DNA from: JBBRLG01 sp038231495
GTDB taxonomy: Bacteria > Planctomycetota > Planctomycetia > Gemmatales > Gemmataceae
Assembly: GCA_038231495.1 (NCBI GenBank)
Contig: JBBRLG010000224.1
Span: 1 to 11,087, forward strand
Length of the DNA: 11,087 nt
Direction of reading: 5' to 3'
The stretch's first letter is position 1; every line of letters starts with the position of its first letter. This document shows positions 1 to 6,561 of this stretch, in pieces. Position numbers and translations under genes: made by a program. The notes beneath the pieces are model-generated. The model ran no database searches and was not told the origin of the DNA. It saw nothing but the letters and a program-made list of their open reading frames with translations.

Positions 1-3
1 AAA

Positions 4-29
4 CTCCGGTCGCTTACGCTCCCGGCTCG
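4..29. repeat. short GC-rich intergenic element with imperfect dyad symmetry
   Basis: On the minus strand this reads as a CCGGGAGCGTAAGCGACCGG core flanked by GAG/CTC-like ends. The two CCGG ends and the inner GC pairs can form a short imperfect hairpin. It lies 28 bp downstream of the stop codon of the EF-hand gene. From memory, similar elements are scattered between genes in Gemmata-type genomes, but I could not search for this. There is only one copy in the window, so repeat status is inferred. Confidence 0.35.
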
Positions 30-56
30 CCAAAAAGCGAAAGGAGCAGCTGCCGA

Positions 57-1451
57 TCAAGGAGCCTGGCCGCCGTTGCCGGGCCGACCCTTACCACCGC
101 CGTTGCCGCCACCACCGTTGCCGCCGCCGTTACCGGCGTTGGGGTCGGCGCTGGGGTCGCGGTTACGGTTACGACCGCCGCCGTTATTGCCGCCGCTGTT
201 ATTGCCGCCGCCGTTATTGCCGCCGCCGTTGGGCTGGCCGTTCCACTGCTGACGGCCGCCACCGGGCATGCCACCGCCGCCAGGCATTCCGCCGACTTGC
301 TGCTGGCCGTTCCACTGGACGCGACCGCCGCCGGGCATACCGCCGATCTGGATGACTCCGCCCGGACCGCCGGGGAACGCCACCGCCACGTCGGTTGGCT
401 GGCCGAGGCTGCCGCCGTCCGCCTTGTTCTTCTTGACCAAAATCCGCTGGTAGCGGAGGGCTTCTTCGACGGTGATAAAGCCGTCGCCGTTGACGTCGAT
501 CGCCCGGAACTCATCGACCGGCCGGCCGGCGTCCTTCCACTCGTAGAGGCCAACCTGGCCGTCTTTGTCCTTGTCCAGCTGGGCAAACCACGGCGGCAGT
601 TCCTTGGGCAGATTGCCGGCGTGGTACACCACGGGCCGCTTGTCCTCGATCACTTCGGCGGGTTGACCGATTTGGGTGGGGTCAAACACGCCGCCCTGTG
701 GGTTGCCGGCAGTCTGTTCGCGGAGGAACGCCATGCGGGCCTTGTAATATTCCTTGTATTCGTCCAACTCGATAACGCCGTTCTTGTTCGTGTCCCACCG
801 GGACAGTTCGGCGCGAAGTTGTTCGGTCATCTCTTCCGCTTCCAGCACGCCGTCGCCGTCTTTGTCCTGGCGCTTGAACCAGTCCTCGGCGGCCTTGTCG
901 TCGTCGGCGGGGTTGACCGGAGCCGGATTGCCGCGCCGACCGCCGCCCCCCATGCCGCCGCCCGGACCGCCGCCGCCGTTCAACTTGGCATCGGCCATCC
1001 GCTGTTCGAGGTAAACGCCGAATTGGTCGCGGTTCAGCTGGCCGTTGGTGATGTTCTGCGTTTGCAGGAACTGCTGAAGTTTGTCGTGCGCGGTGGTATC
1101 GCCGCGGCTGGCGGACGAGGCATCCAGTTCCGCGACGGTCAAGAAGTCCTTGCCGTTGGCCATGCGGGTGAACATCATGGCGGCAATGGCCTTGGGGTCA
1201 AAATTGCCGCCGCCCATGCCGCCGCCGGGACCACCACCGCCGCGCTTGCCACCGCCGGCAGCGTCTTGCGGAGCGCCGTTGCCGCGCTTGCCACCACCGC
1301 CGGCAGCGTCTTGCGGAGCGCCGCCGCGCCGGCCGCCACCGCCAGTGTCTTGAGGGGCGCCGCTGCCGGGCTGGGTCAGGGCCGTGGTCGGCCCGAGCAG
1401 GAGCAGCACGCCGCCGAGAAGGAGGAACAGATGAAAGCGTGTGAAACGCAC
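57..1451 (-). CDS. secreted glycine-rich EF-hand protein
   Basis: A 464-residue predicted exported calcium-binding protein of unknown role. I chose a GTG start at 1451 because a GGAGGG ribosome-binding site lies 8 nt upstream and the protein then opens with a classic signal peptide: VRFTRF, then a leucine/glycine core, with cleavage near residues 24-26. Four canonical EF-hand loops are visible at residues 196-207 (DKDGDGVLEAEE), 220-231 (DTNKNGVIELDE), 293-304 (DKDKDGQVGLYE) and 319-330 (DVNGDGFITVEE); each keeps acidic or Asn ligands at positions 1, 3 and 5, Gly at 6 and Glu at 12. A degenerate loop may lie at 97-108. Gly-rich segments with GAPQDAAGGG repeats (about 30-83), a GGGMGGGG linker (about 159-172) and a Gly/Asn/Gln tail (about 360-464) surround the EF-hands. 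An upstream ATG at 1589 gives an in-frame extension without a signal peptide and is unlikely. The Ca-binding call is solid; structural or sensor role is open. Confidence 0.88.
   Translation of the reverse strand: MRFTRFHLFLLLGGVLLLLGPTTALTQPGSGAPQDTGGGGRRGGAPQDAAGGGGKRGNGAPQDAAGGGKRGGGGPGGGMGGGNFDPKAIAAMMFTRMANGKDFLTVAELDASSASRGDTTAHDKLQQFLQTQNITNGQLNRDQFGVYLEQRMADAKLNGGGGPGGGMGGGGRRGNPAPVNPADDDKAAEDWFKRQDKDGDGVLEAEEMTEQLRAELSRWDTNKNGVIELDEYKEYYKARMAFLREQTAGNPQGGVFDPTQIGQPAEVIEDKRPVVYHAGNLPKELPPWFAQLDKDKDGQVGLYEWKDAGRPVDEFRAIDVNGDGFITVEEALRYQRILVKKNKADGGSLGQPTDVAVAFPGGPGGVIQIGGMPGGGRVQWNGQQQVGGMPGGGGMPGGGRQQWNGQPNGGGNNGGGNNSGGNNGGGRNRNRDPSADPNAGNGGGNGGGGNGGGKGRPGNGGQAP
1241..1364 (-). repeat. 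three tandem ~40-bp repeats inside the EF-hand gene
   Basis: Three consecutive, progressively diverged copies encode the N-terminal GAPQD(A/T)(A/G)GGGG(K/R)RG repeats of the EF-hand protein. The two copies nearest 1241-1325 share a long identical stretch containing GGCAGCGTCTTGCGGAGCGC; the third (about 1326-1364) is more diverged. Copies differ by whole codons, as expected from slippage expansion and contraction in frame. Confidence 0.7.
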
Positions 1452-1476
1452 GGGAGAAACCCTCCGCACCTGGGTC

Positions 1477-1526
1477 GCCGTTCGATTGCCTGCCGAACAC
1501 GGCTGCGTGTACAGGAACTTCGTTCC
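1477..1526 (-). promoter_or_regulatory. two small hairpins in the EF-hand gene leader
   Basis: In the leader of the EF-hand gene, 1477-1484 pairs with 1494-1503 (8 bp with a 2-nt bulge) and 1514-1518 (GGAAC) pairs with 1522-1526 (GTTCC) across a 3-nt loop. The first ends about 12 nt upstream of the ribosome-binding site. They could affect translation or message stability, but such hairpins also arise by chance in GC-rich DNA. No convincing -10/-35 pair was found for this gene. Confidence 0.25.
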
Positions 1527-1691
1527 ACCAACCGAAAACCGCGGGGACAAGGCGCAGCTCCTTTTACCCCAATCAAGAATAACGCGCAAGTATGAGAAAT
1601 TGAGGAGAATGGAAGAAATCTGGGACGCCCGGCTTGCCGGCGAGGTAGGGGTGGTGGGTGGTTGCCTGATTCTGAACCAGCGAGGATGCGT

Positions 1692-1964
1692 TTACTTGCC
1701 TCCGGTCCGGTAAACACGAAGTTCCAGCACCGAAACGGTATTGTCGTCGTCTTCAATACGGAAGATCACCGCCAGCGGTTTGACAAACATTATCCGACGT
1801 ACTCCCGAGCGCGACTCGCCCTCGTTCCGCGGATTGCGACGCAAACGACGGTCAACCTGCCGAGTCGCCACCGTTATCTTACGCCGGAGCGCGGAGTCGC
1901 CTTCCGTCCAGAGGTGGGCCAGCCTCTCCAATGCCTGCCGTTCCCACCGGACACGATACCTCAT
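1692..1964 (-). CDS. RelE/ParE-type toxin
   Basis: A 90-residue basic protein resembling the RelE/ParE toxin superfamily, whose members inhibit growth by cleaving ribosome-bound mRNA (RelE) or poisoning gyrase (ParE). Visible family features are the N-terminal strand MRYRVRW, two helices (about 9-45), the central 'NPRNEGESRSGVRRIMF' region where the family carries basic residues, and C-terminal strands 'LAVIFRIED' and 'VSVLELRVYRTGG'. The start is fixed by a GGAG site 5 nt upstream and by an ATGA overlap with the stop of the antitoxin gene, so the two are translationally coupled. A longer in-frame extension to 2078 would run through the antitoxin gene and is rejected. Whether it is an mRNA interferase or a gyrase toxin cannot be decided from sequence alone; the Arg-rich centre and C-terminal Arg/Tyr lean slightly to RelE-like. 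Confidence 0.82.
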   Translation of the reverse strand: MRYRVRWERQALERLAHLWTEGDSALRRKITVATRQVDRRLRRNPRNEGESRSGVRRIMFVKPLAVIFRIEDDDNTVSVLELRVYRTGGK

Positions 1965-2221
1965 GGGTTCTCCAGATTTTTGAGGTAGGCGAGCATCTCC
2001 TCGGTGGTGAGCCAGTCCGTCGATTTTTCGCGAAGGTCCAGTTCTTCCTCGCTGATGTCTGGCGTTAGAGCCTCCCATTTGGAAGGGTCAAACACCTCCC
2101 CAACATCATCAATCGGTATGAACTGACCCAGCAAGCGTCCCGACGGGTCGCACAGGTCCACCATCTGCGTAAGTCCTTCCAATTGGTTTACGGCACTGGC
2201 ATCGAGCGTGATTCGGTCCAT
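1961..2221 (-). CDS. antitoxin partner of the RelE/ParE toxin
   Basis: An 86-residue acidic protein immediately upstream of the toxin and overlapping it by 4 bp. Its N-terminus (MDRITLDASAVNQLEGLTQMVDLCDPSGRLLGQFIP) follows a pattern I associate with small planctomycete and cyanobacterial proteins encoded next to RelE/ParE toxins: a short strand, a helix ending in 'LT', then 'VxLCDxxGRxLGxF'. The C-terminal half ('DPSKWEALTPDISEEELDLREK' then 'TTEEMLAYLKNLE') is acidic and helical, as expected for the segment that wraps the toxin. No ribbon-helix-helix or helix-turn-helix domain is obvious, so DNA binding is uncertain. The ATG is supported by a GGGAGG site 9 nt upstream. Role is inferred mainly from gene order, size, charge and coupling to the toxin. 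Confidence 0.75.
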   Translation of the reverse strand: MDRITLDASAVNQLEGLTQMVDLCDPSGRLLGQFIPIDDVGEVFDPSKWEALTPDISEEELDLREKSTDWLTTEEMLAYLKNLENP

Positions 2222-2272
2222 TTTTTGTTTCCTCCCGCGGTCCGGACGATCGCCGCCTTGAATCGCTGAATT

Positions 2273-2301
2273 ATTCTACTCTACCCTACAGCGGCACGCA
2301 A
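2273..2301 (-). promoter_or_regulatory. candidate promoter of the toxin-antitoxin operon
   Basis: On the minus strand a TAGAAT -10 hexamer (2278-2273) is separated by 17 bp from a TTGCGT -35 hexamer (2301-2296). This would give a leader of about 45 nt ahead of the antitoxin ATG at 2221. The -10 is 5/6 and the -35 3/6 to the sigma-70 consensus; the spacing is ideal. Confidence 0.45.
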
Positions 2302-2316
2302 CGGTTCGGCACCGTT
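2300..2316. promoter_or_regulatory. palindrome overlapping the toxin-antitoxin -35 box
   Basis: A perfect 6-bp inverted repeat, AACGGT / ACCGTT, with a 5-bp spacer. It overlaps the outer edge of the proposed -35 box at 2296-2301. Toxin-antitoxin operons are commonly autorepressed through palindromes in this position, so it is a candidate operator. Only one copy is present, and 6-bp arms can occur by chance. Confidence 0.3.
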
Positions 2317-2339
2317 TGAAACCTTCCCCCCGTCCCGCC

Positions 2340-2348
2340 TGGTATAAT
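2340..2348 (+). promoter_or_regulatory. extended -10 promoter of the DTGA-PDZ gene pair
   Basis: TGGTATAAT is a perfect -10 hexamer with an extended TGn element. No good -35 is seen 16-18 bp upstream, which fits an extended -10 promoter. Transcription would start near 2355, leaving a leader of under 30 nt and the AGGAG ribosome-binding site ahead of the ATG at 2382. The same nine bases occur upstream of priA at 8893-8885. Confidence 0.65.
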
Positions 2349-2381
2349 CCTTTCAGGCATCCTTACCCAGGAGTTCAACGC

Positions 2382-3233
2382 ATGAAACTGTTCTGGTCCT
2401 GCGCGGTCGTCACGGCGGTCTGCCTGGCACCGACGCTGCGGGCCGACGAGCCGGCCAAGGCGGACGCCAAGCCGGTCGAGGTCCCGTACCGCACCACCAT
2501 TCCCAAGCACATCATGGTCCGCGCCAAGATCAACGGCAAAGGCCCTTTCAACTTCATCCTCGACACCGGCGCGCCCGCGCTGTTCGTCTCCACCGCCGTC
2601 TGCAAGAAGCTCGGCATCGAACCCGACAAGAACGGCTGGGGCACGTTCGACAAGTTCGAGATCGAGGGCGGCGTTGTCGTTCCCAAGGCCAAGGGCCGGA
2701 TCGAAGACCCGTTCCAGCTGGAAGGTATGAACGGCATGGGCCTGGCCGGCGCGGAGTTGCACGGCGTCATCGGCTACAACATTTTGGCCCGTTACAAAAT
2801 GGAAATCGACTTCACCAAGGACAAGATGGTCTGGACGCCGCTCGACTACGAGCCGGAAGCCCCGAAGGGCATGGGCGGCAAGGGCGGCCCGGGCGGCATG
2901 GAAATCATGGGCACCTTGATGAAGGGTTTGGGTGCCTTCCTCGGCAAGAAGGCGACGCCAGACGTGGCCACGCGCGGCTTCCTCGGCGTCGAGCTGGAGC
3001 AGAAGGGCGACGACGTGATCCTCGTCAAATCCGTGCTGGAAAAAGGCCCCGCCGACAAGGCGGGCGTGAAGCCCGGCGACCGCATCACCAAGGTCAAGGG
3101 CCGCACGGTCGAGAACGTCGAGGACGTGCAGCGTTTCACCAAGAAGCTGCAAGCGGACGAGGCGGTCGCCCTGACCGTCGTGCGCGGCAAAGAGACGATG
3201 GAGATCACCTTCAAAACCGGCGAGGGCCTGTAA
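2382..3233 (+). CDS. secreted retropepsin-like aspartic protease with PDZ domain
   Basis: A 283-residue predicted exported protein. The ATG at 2382 has an AGGAG site 8 nt upstream and starts a signal peptide (MKLFWSCAVVTAVCLAPTLRADE, cleavage after about residue 21); an upstream ATG at 2316 lies before the promoter and is not used. The protease-like domain spans about 33-155: strand 'MVRAKINGKGPFNFILDTGAPALFVS' carries the catalytic DTGA at 61-64, and 'LHGVIGYNIL' (about 126-135) matches the hydrophobic-Gly segment late in pepsin-like folds. With a single DTG per chain, activity would need a dimer, as in retropepsins. A Gly/Met-rich linker (about 162-190) leads to a PDZ domain (about 198-280) with 'RGFLGVEL' and 'GPADKAGVKPGDRITKVKG'. 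It is followed one base later by a paralogue. Substrate is unknown; peptide binding without cleavage is also possible. Confidence 0.85.
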   Translation: MKLFWSCAVVTAVCLAPTLRADEPAKADAKPVEVPYRTTIPKHIMVRAKINGKGPFNFILDTGAPALFVSTAVCKKLGIEPDKNGWGTFDKFEIEGGVVVPKAKGRIEDPFQLEGMNGMGLAGAELHGVIGYNILARYKMEIDFTKDKMVWTPLDYEPEAPKGMGGKGGPGGMEIMGTLMKGLGAFLGKKATPDVATRGFLGVELEQKGDDVILVKSVLEKGPADKAGVKPGDRITKVKGRTVENVEDVQRFTKKLQADEAVALTVVRGKETMEITFKTGEGL

Positions 3234-3234
3234 C

Positions 3235-4113
3235 ATGAAATGGCGACGCATCCTGTTCGGGTCCCTGGCCCTGCTCCTGTTGCCGTTGCTGACGGCCCGC
3301 GCCGACGACGCGGTCAAGGGCAAGAAGGACAAGGAACCCGCCCAAGAAAAGCCGATCGCGGTGCCGTTCGAGATGCTCAAGAGCGGCCACATCACCGTCA
3401 TGGTGAAGGTGAACGGCAAGGGTCCGTACAAGCTAATCTTCGACACGGGCGCCCCGCTGACGCTCATCAACAACAAGGTGGCCAAGGAAGCGGGCCTGCT
3501 CAAAGACGCCAAAAAGCCGCTGTTTTCGCTGTTCGGCGCGATGGGCGAGGCGAAGATCGACCTGCTCGAAGTCGGCGACCAGAAGGCCGAGAACGTGTCG
3601 GCCATGGTGATGGACCACCCGACGGTCGAGGCGATCTCGAAGGCGTTCCTGAAGGAAGCGGGGCCGATCGACGGCATTGTCGGCTTCCCGTTCTTCGCGC
3701 GGTTCAAGATGACGCTGGACTACCAAGCCAAGACGCTGACGTTCATGCCCAACGGCTACGTGCCGCCGGACATCGTCAAGGCGATGACCGCGGCGCTGAC
3801 GGCGGAGTTCGGCAACCCGGATACCGTCAAAATCCTGTCGCCGGCGGCCCAGTGGGGTTTCCTCCCTTCCAAGGAGGAAAAAGACGACGACGATGGCGTG
3901 ACGGTGAAGGAAGTGTTTCCGGGCGGCGCGGCGGCGGCGGCGGGTCTGAAGGCGGGCGACCGGCTGCTGACGATCGACGGCCGCTGGACGGACACGATCC
4001 CGGACCTGTACCGCGCGGCGGAGCACATCAAGCCAGGCGCGACGGTCGCGGCCAAGGTGAAGCGCGACGGTAAAGAAGTGATGCTCAAGGTCAAGCCGAC
4101 CGCCGGACTATAA
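3235..4113 (+). CDS. second secreted retropepsin-like protease with PDZ domain
   Basis: A 292-residue paralogue of the preceding protein with the same order of parts: signal peptide (MKWRRILFGSLALLLLPLLTARA, cleavage after about 23), protease-like domain with 'VMVKVNGKGPYKLIFDTGAPLTLI' and DTGA at 70-73, a second hydrophobic-Gly motif 'IDGIVGFPFFARFKMTLDY' (about 145-163), and a C-terminal PDZ domain (about 205-290) with 'GGAAAAAGLKAGDRLLTIDG'. A short acidic run 'EEKDDDDG' (about 214-221) precedes the PDZ core. The ATG lies one base after the stop of the first gene, with a GAGG site inside that gene's end, so the two are surely co-transcribed. Outside the conserved motifs the paralogues have diverged strongly, and the second lacks the Gly/Met linker. 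They may form homo- or heterodimers sharing one active site; this is inference. Confidence 0.85.
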   Translation: MKWRRILFGSLALLLLPLLTARADDAVKGKKDKEPAQEKPIAVPFEMLKSGHITVMVKVNGKGPYKLIFDTGAPLTLINNKVAKEAGLLKDAKKPLFSLFGAMGEAKIDLLEVGDQKAENVSAMVMDHPTVEAISKAFLKEAGPIDGIVGFPFFARFKMTLDYQAKTLTFMPNGYVPPDIVKAMTAALTAEFGNPDTVKILSPAAQWGFLPSKEEKDDDDGVTVKEVFPGGAAAAAGLKAGDRLLTIDGRWTDTIPDLYRAAEHIKPGATVAAKVKRDGKEVMLKVKPTAGL

Positions 4114-4119
4114 AGCGAT

Positions 4120-4268
4120 TTAACCACGGAATACACGGAAAACACGGAAAAAAGACAAGAGGCAAAAATCCAAAGGCCAATGCAAATCGTGCATCCCGCT
4201 ATGCCTTTTGCCTTTTGCCTTTTGTCTTTCTGTCTTTTTTCCGTGTTTTCCGTCTATTCCGTGGTTTA
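4120..4268. terminator. long inverted repeat between convergent genes, likely bidirectional terminator
   Basis: The arms 4120-4157 and 4231-4268 are complementary at 36 of 38 positions. Their sequence is built from AT-rich CACGGAA units (ACCACGGAATACACGGAA and so on). The interior has less regular pairing, three tandem CCTTTTG units (4204-4224) and a small ATGCA/TGCAT hairpin (4180-4194). It fills the gap between the plus-strand protease pair and the minus-strand glycosyltransferase; the right arm includes the TAA stop of the latter (4268-4266). It is much richer in AT than its surroundings. Similar CACGGAA-unit repeats are, from memory, common between genes in planctomycete and verrucomicrobial genomes. 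Either role, terminator or dispersed repeat, fits. Confidence 0.7.
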
Positions 4269-6161
4269 CTTCTGAGCGTTTCGCTCGTTCGCGGTGAAGA
4301 CGAGGACGCTACAGCCGAGGTCAGGCAAATCGCGGCGCTTCACCAGGCGGAACGTCTTTTGGCTCAGTACCAGGTCGCGTAACTCCGCGTGCAACGCACA
4401 TTCGGCCACGTGCTCCCAATGGCCTCCCGGCAAGCGGTCCACGAACACCAGCGTGTCGCAGTGTGTCGTCTGCAACCAGTCGCGGAACCCTTGCCGATTC
4501 TCCTCCCCCGGTGCGCCGAAGCCGTACCAGTTGTTTTCCAGCCGGTCCAGCGCGCCCGCTTGTTCGAGGAACGTCCACTGCGCCAGCGGCTTGACCGGCA
4601 CCGCCGCGAGGATCGCCGTCTGGTGCGACGCCTTCATTTCCGGCAGGTAGGCGTCGGTTACGTCCAGTACCGAGACGTTCCGCGGGTGCGGCCCGCCCTC
4701 CGGTGCCGACGCCGCCTCGCGCAACGACGGCAAGAGGACGCACCCAAGCGCGACGATTGTGGCAGTAGCGAGGTAGGGTCGCACTTGCGGAATGCGAATG
4801 GTAAGGCGTCCGTAGACCAACGCCGCGGCACCGATGCCGGCCAAAACCCAGCCCGTCGCCAGCCACGAATGGAGGCAGCGGCTTTTGTAATTGGGGTGCA
4901 TCGCCGTCAGCAGGGTGCCGACCAGGAACAAACAAAGGACGACCTGCCCGCCCGCGTTGAGCCGCCGGCTGGCGAGGACTGCGACGAGGATTAAGCCAGC
5001 GGCCAGCGCGGCACACCAAAACGCCTGATGATAGTCCTGCACGATGCAGGGCGTGTAAAACTGGACCCTTTCGAGCAGCGTACTGCGCTGGTCGTCGGCG
5101 GCGTTCGCGGGGCTGACGTACCAAAGGAAATAGCCGACGTGCTTGGGCAGCAGAAACCAGACCGCGAGCGGCCCGGCGTGCCACAGGAGCAGTTGCCGGA
5201 CGCGGCCGTCCAGCCGCGCGGCCCAGGCGCGGCCCTCCGAGTACCACCAAAACGCGAGCCGCAGGAAAAAGACGACATAGGCCGCGTTAAGGATGTTGTG
5301 CGGCGGGTAAAGCGACACTGCGCGGCCGCTTAACAAGATCGGCTGGTTGTCGTGGGCCATGACGACGGCGACGACGCCGAGGATCGCGACGAGGACGTAG
5401 TTGAGCGGCCGGCGAAACTGGCCGAGCAGCCGTTGCCGCCAGTCGATGCCCTTGACGATGTTCCACACGAACTGCGACCGCGCCCTTGGGTGCTGCGTGA
5501 ATTCGGTCGCAATCAGCGCCGCGAGGGCGACCATCCAGAAGTTGTACTTCTGCAAAAATAGCAACGTCAGTGCCAGCCCGAGGCAGCGGCCCGTCCAGAC
5601 GGCGCGCGGGTTGGATTGCACGAGGACCATGTAGCAATAAAGCACGACGAGCGTCAGAAACGCGCCGCCGCTTTCGAGCATGATGTCGGTGGCGAACGCG
5701 CGGTGAGCCGGACTGGCGACAATGAACAGCGCCGCGACCAGGCCCGCGAGGACGCCGCCCTGGGGCACCGCCCGCTTCGCCAGCAGGTAGCCGAAGAACA
5801 CGGTGCCGACCCAGGCCGCGAGGCTCGGCAACACCGCCAGCCGGTAGTCCAGGCCGCCGACCAGCAGGACGCCCGCCGTCACCAGCCCTTGCAACGGCGG
5901 CCAGACGCGCGCCTGGTTTACGTCGTCGAGGAAGTTAAAGACGCGGAGGTTTTGCGCGTCGGTGGCGAGGCGCAGCGAGTAGAGGTAATGCGCGTTGCGG
6001 TCGTGGGTGCTGTTGTCCCAAAGGTGGCGATCGACGGCCAGGAACTGCTGGTAGGTCAGCGCCGCCAGCGCGATGGCCATGCCCAGCACGGCGAGGGCGG
6101 GGCCGTGTTCGGCCAGGAAGGAACGGGCCTTGGACAAGGAAGGAACGGCGTGGCTGGACAT
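4266..6161 (-). CDS. polytopic GT-C type membrane glycosyltransferase (ArnT/PMT-like)
   Basis: A 631-residue inner-membrane protein with about twelve predicted spans (near 22-40, 92-128 as two, 135-153, 163-182, 195-216, 253-270, 285-303, 323-345, 372-396, 405-423, 431-450, 458-478) and a C-terminal soluble domain (about 480-631). GT-C hallmarks are an acidic first periplasmic loop ('HLWDNSTHDRNAHYLYSL', 47-64), 'RVWPPLQGL' (85-93) like the PPL motif of this superfamily, and 'HPNYKSRCLHSW' (422-433), resembling the 'sRY' motif late in PMT/ArnT-type enzymes. Such enzymes move a sugar from a polyprenyl-phosphate donor onto a lipid or protein outside the membrane; donor and acceptor are unknown. 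The ATG at 6161 has an AAGGA site 6 nt upstream; the in-frame run up to 6431 is non-coding. No glycan-synthesis genes are adjacent. The membrane call is firm; the exact family assignment is moderate. Confidence 0.78.
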   Translation of the reverse strand: MSSHAVPSLSKARSFLAEHGPALAVLGMAIALAALTYQQFLAVDRHLWDNSTHDRNAHYLYSLRLATDAQNLRVFNFLDDVNQARVWPPLQGLVTAGVLLVGGLDYRLAVLPSLAAWVGTVFFGYLLAKRAVPQGGVLAGLVAALFIVASPAHRAFATDIMLESGGAFLTLVVLYCYMVLVQSNPRAVWTGRCLGLALTLLFLQKYNFWMVALAALIATEFTQHPRARSQFVWNIVKGIDWRQRLLGQFRRPLNYVLVAILGVVAVVMAHDNQPILLSGRAVSLYPPHNILNAAYVVFFLRLAFWWYSEGRAWAARLDGRVRQLLLWHAGPLAVWFLLPKHVGYFLWYVSPANAADDQRSTLLERVQFYTPCIVQDYHQAFWCAALAAGLILVAVLASRRLNAGGQVVLCLFLVGTLLTAMHPNYKSRCLHSWLATGWVLAGIGAAALVYGRLTIRIPQVRPYLATATIVALGCVLLPSLREAASAPEGGPHPRNVSVLDVTDAYLPEMKASHQTAILAAVPVKPLAQWTFLEQAGALDRLENNWYGFGAPGEENRQGFRDWLQTTHCDTLVFVDRLPGGHWEHVAECALHAELRDLVLSQKTFRLVKRRDLPDLGCSVLVFTANERNAQK

Positions 6162-6341
6162 GGGGAATCCTTTCCTCGTGTTTGCGTGGTGCCGCCTCGG
6201 ACCGATAGACCGCCAAAACGAGCAGACGGCGGGGAGGGTCCAATGAAGTGCGGCGAAATCCCGTGGCCGGATAGGAAAGCACGTTTGCGGCAACGGCGTC
6301 AAGAGGGATCGGGTTCCAGCGCCGCCGAACGCCGACGTTGG

Positions 6342-6395
6342 TGCCAATGGACCCACGCCAACCGTGTCAACTTGGCGTGGGTCGCATTTTTGGCA
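6342..6395. repeat. long imperfect hairpin built on GACCCACGCCAA
   Basis: GACCCACGCCAA (6350-6361) and its exact complement TTGGCGTGGGTC (6372-6383) form a perfect 12-bp stem with a 10-nt loop. Beyond a one-base bulge (6384), AATG (6346-6349) pairs with CATT (6385-6388), and after a TTT bulge TGCC (6342-6345) pairs with GGCA (6392-6395). On the plus strand the stem is followed closely by a TTTTT run (6387-6391), so it looks like a terminator in that direction, but no plus-strand gene ends here. As a minus-strand terminator for priA it lacks a T tract. Confidence 0.6.
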
Positions 6396-6457
6396 TGAGG
6401 TGCCAACCAAAAACCGGTCAAAGGCGTTCACTTACCCTTGCCACGTTGGTGGCGAGG

Positions 6458-6475
6458 TTGGCGTGGTTGGCGTGG
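6458..6475. repeat. tandem TTGGCGTGG repeats
   Basis: Two exact tandem copies of TTGGCGTGG, preceded by a related GTTGGTGGCGAG unit at 6445-6456. The same nonamer forms the right arm of the hairpin at 6372-6380 and its complement the left arm, so the hairpin and these repeats share one sequence unit. Confidence 0.55.
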
Positions 6476-6561
6476 CGTAGGTAATGAGTTAATAAAGTGC
6501 CTCGCACCAGCGGCAACAACGTGGACGGCCCCGGAAAAGGTTACACCCGACCCACGCCGGA

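Larger units (their letters stand above)
6162..6561. other. 400-bp gene-free region with structured repeats
   Basis: This stretch lies between the start of the glycosyltransferase gene and the stop of priA and has no supported gene. It holds the ribosome-binding site of the glycosyltransferase, a long imperfect hairpin (6342-6395), tandem GTTGGCGTG-like units (about 6445-6475) and another copy of GACCCACGCC at 6549-6558, a few bases before the priA stop. I found no convincing promoter for the glycosyltransferase. Confidence 0.6.

Noticed and set aside
297..1595. A 432-codon plus-strand open frame opposite the EF-hand gene
   Set aside because: The minus-strand frame has four canonical EF-hand loops, a signal peptide and a ribosome-binding site; the plus frame is compositional shadow.
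2286..3707. A 473-codon minus-strand open frame across the two DTGA-PDZ genes
   Set aside because: It lies antisense to two well-supported genes, spans their junction and shows no domain or signal of its own.
6162..6431. A 90-residue N-terminal extension of the glycosyltransferase
   Set aside because: It reads through the hairpin region, has no membrane or domain features, and the ATG at 6161 has a well-placed ribosome-binding site.
6342..6475. A CRISPR-like array
   Set aside because: The repeat units are about 9 bp, without regular spacers or nearby cas genes.
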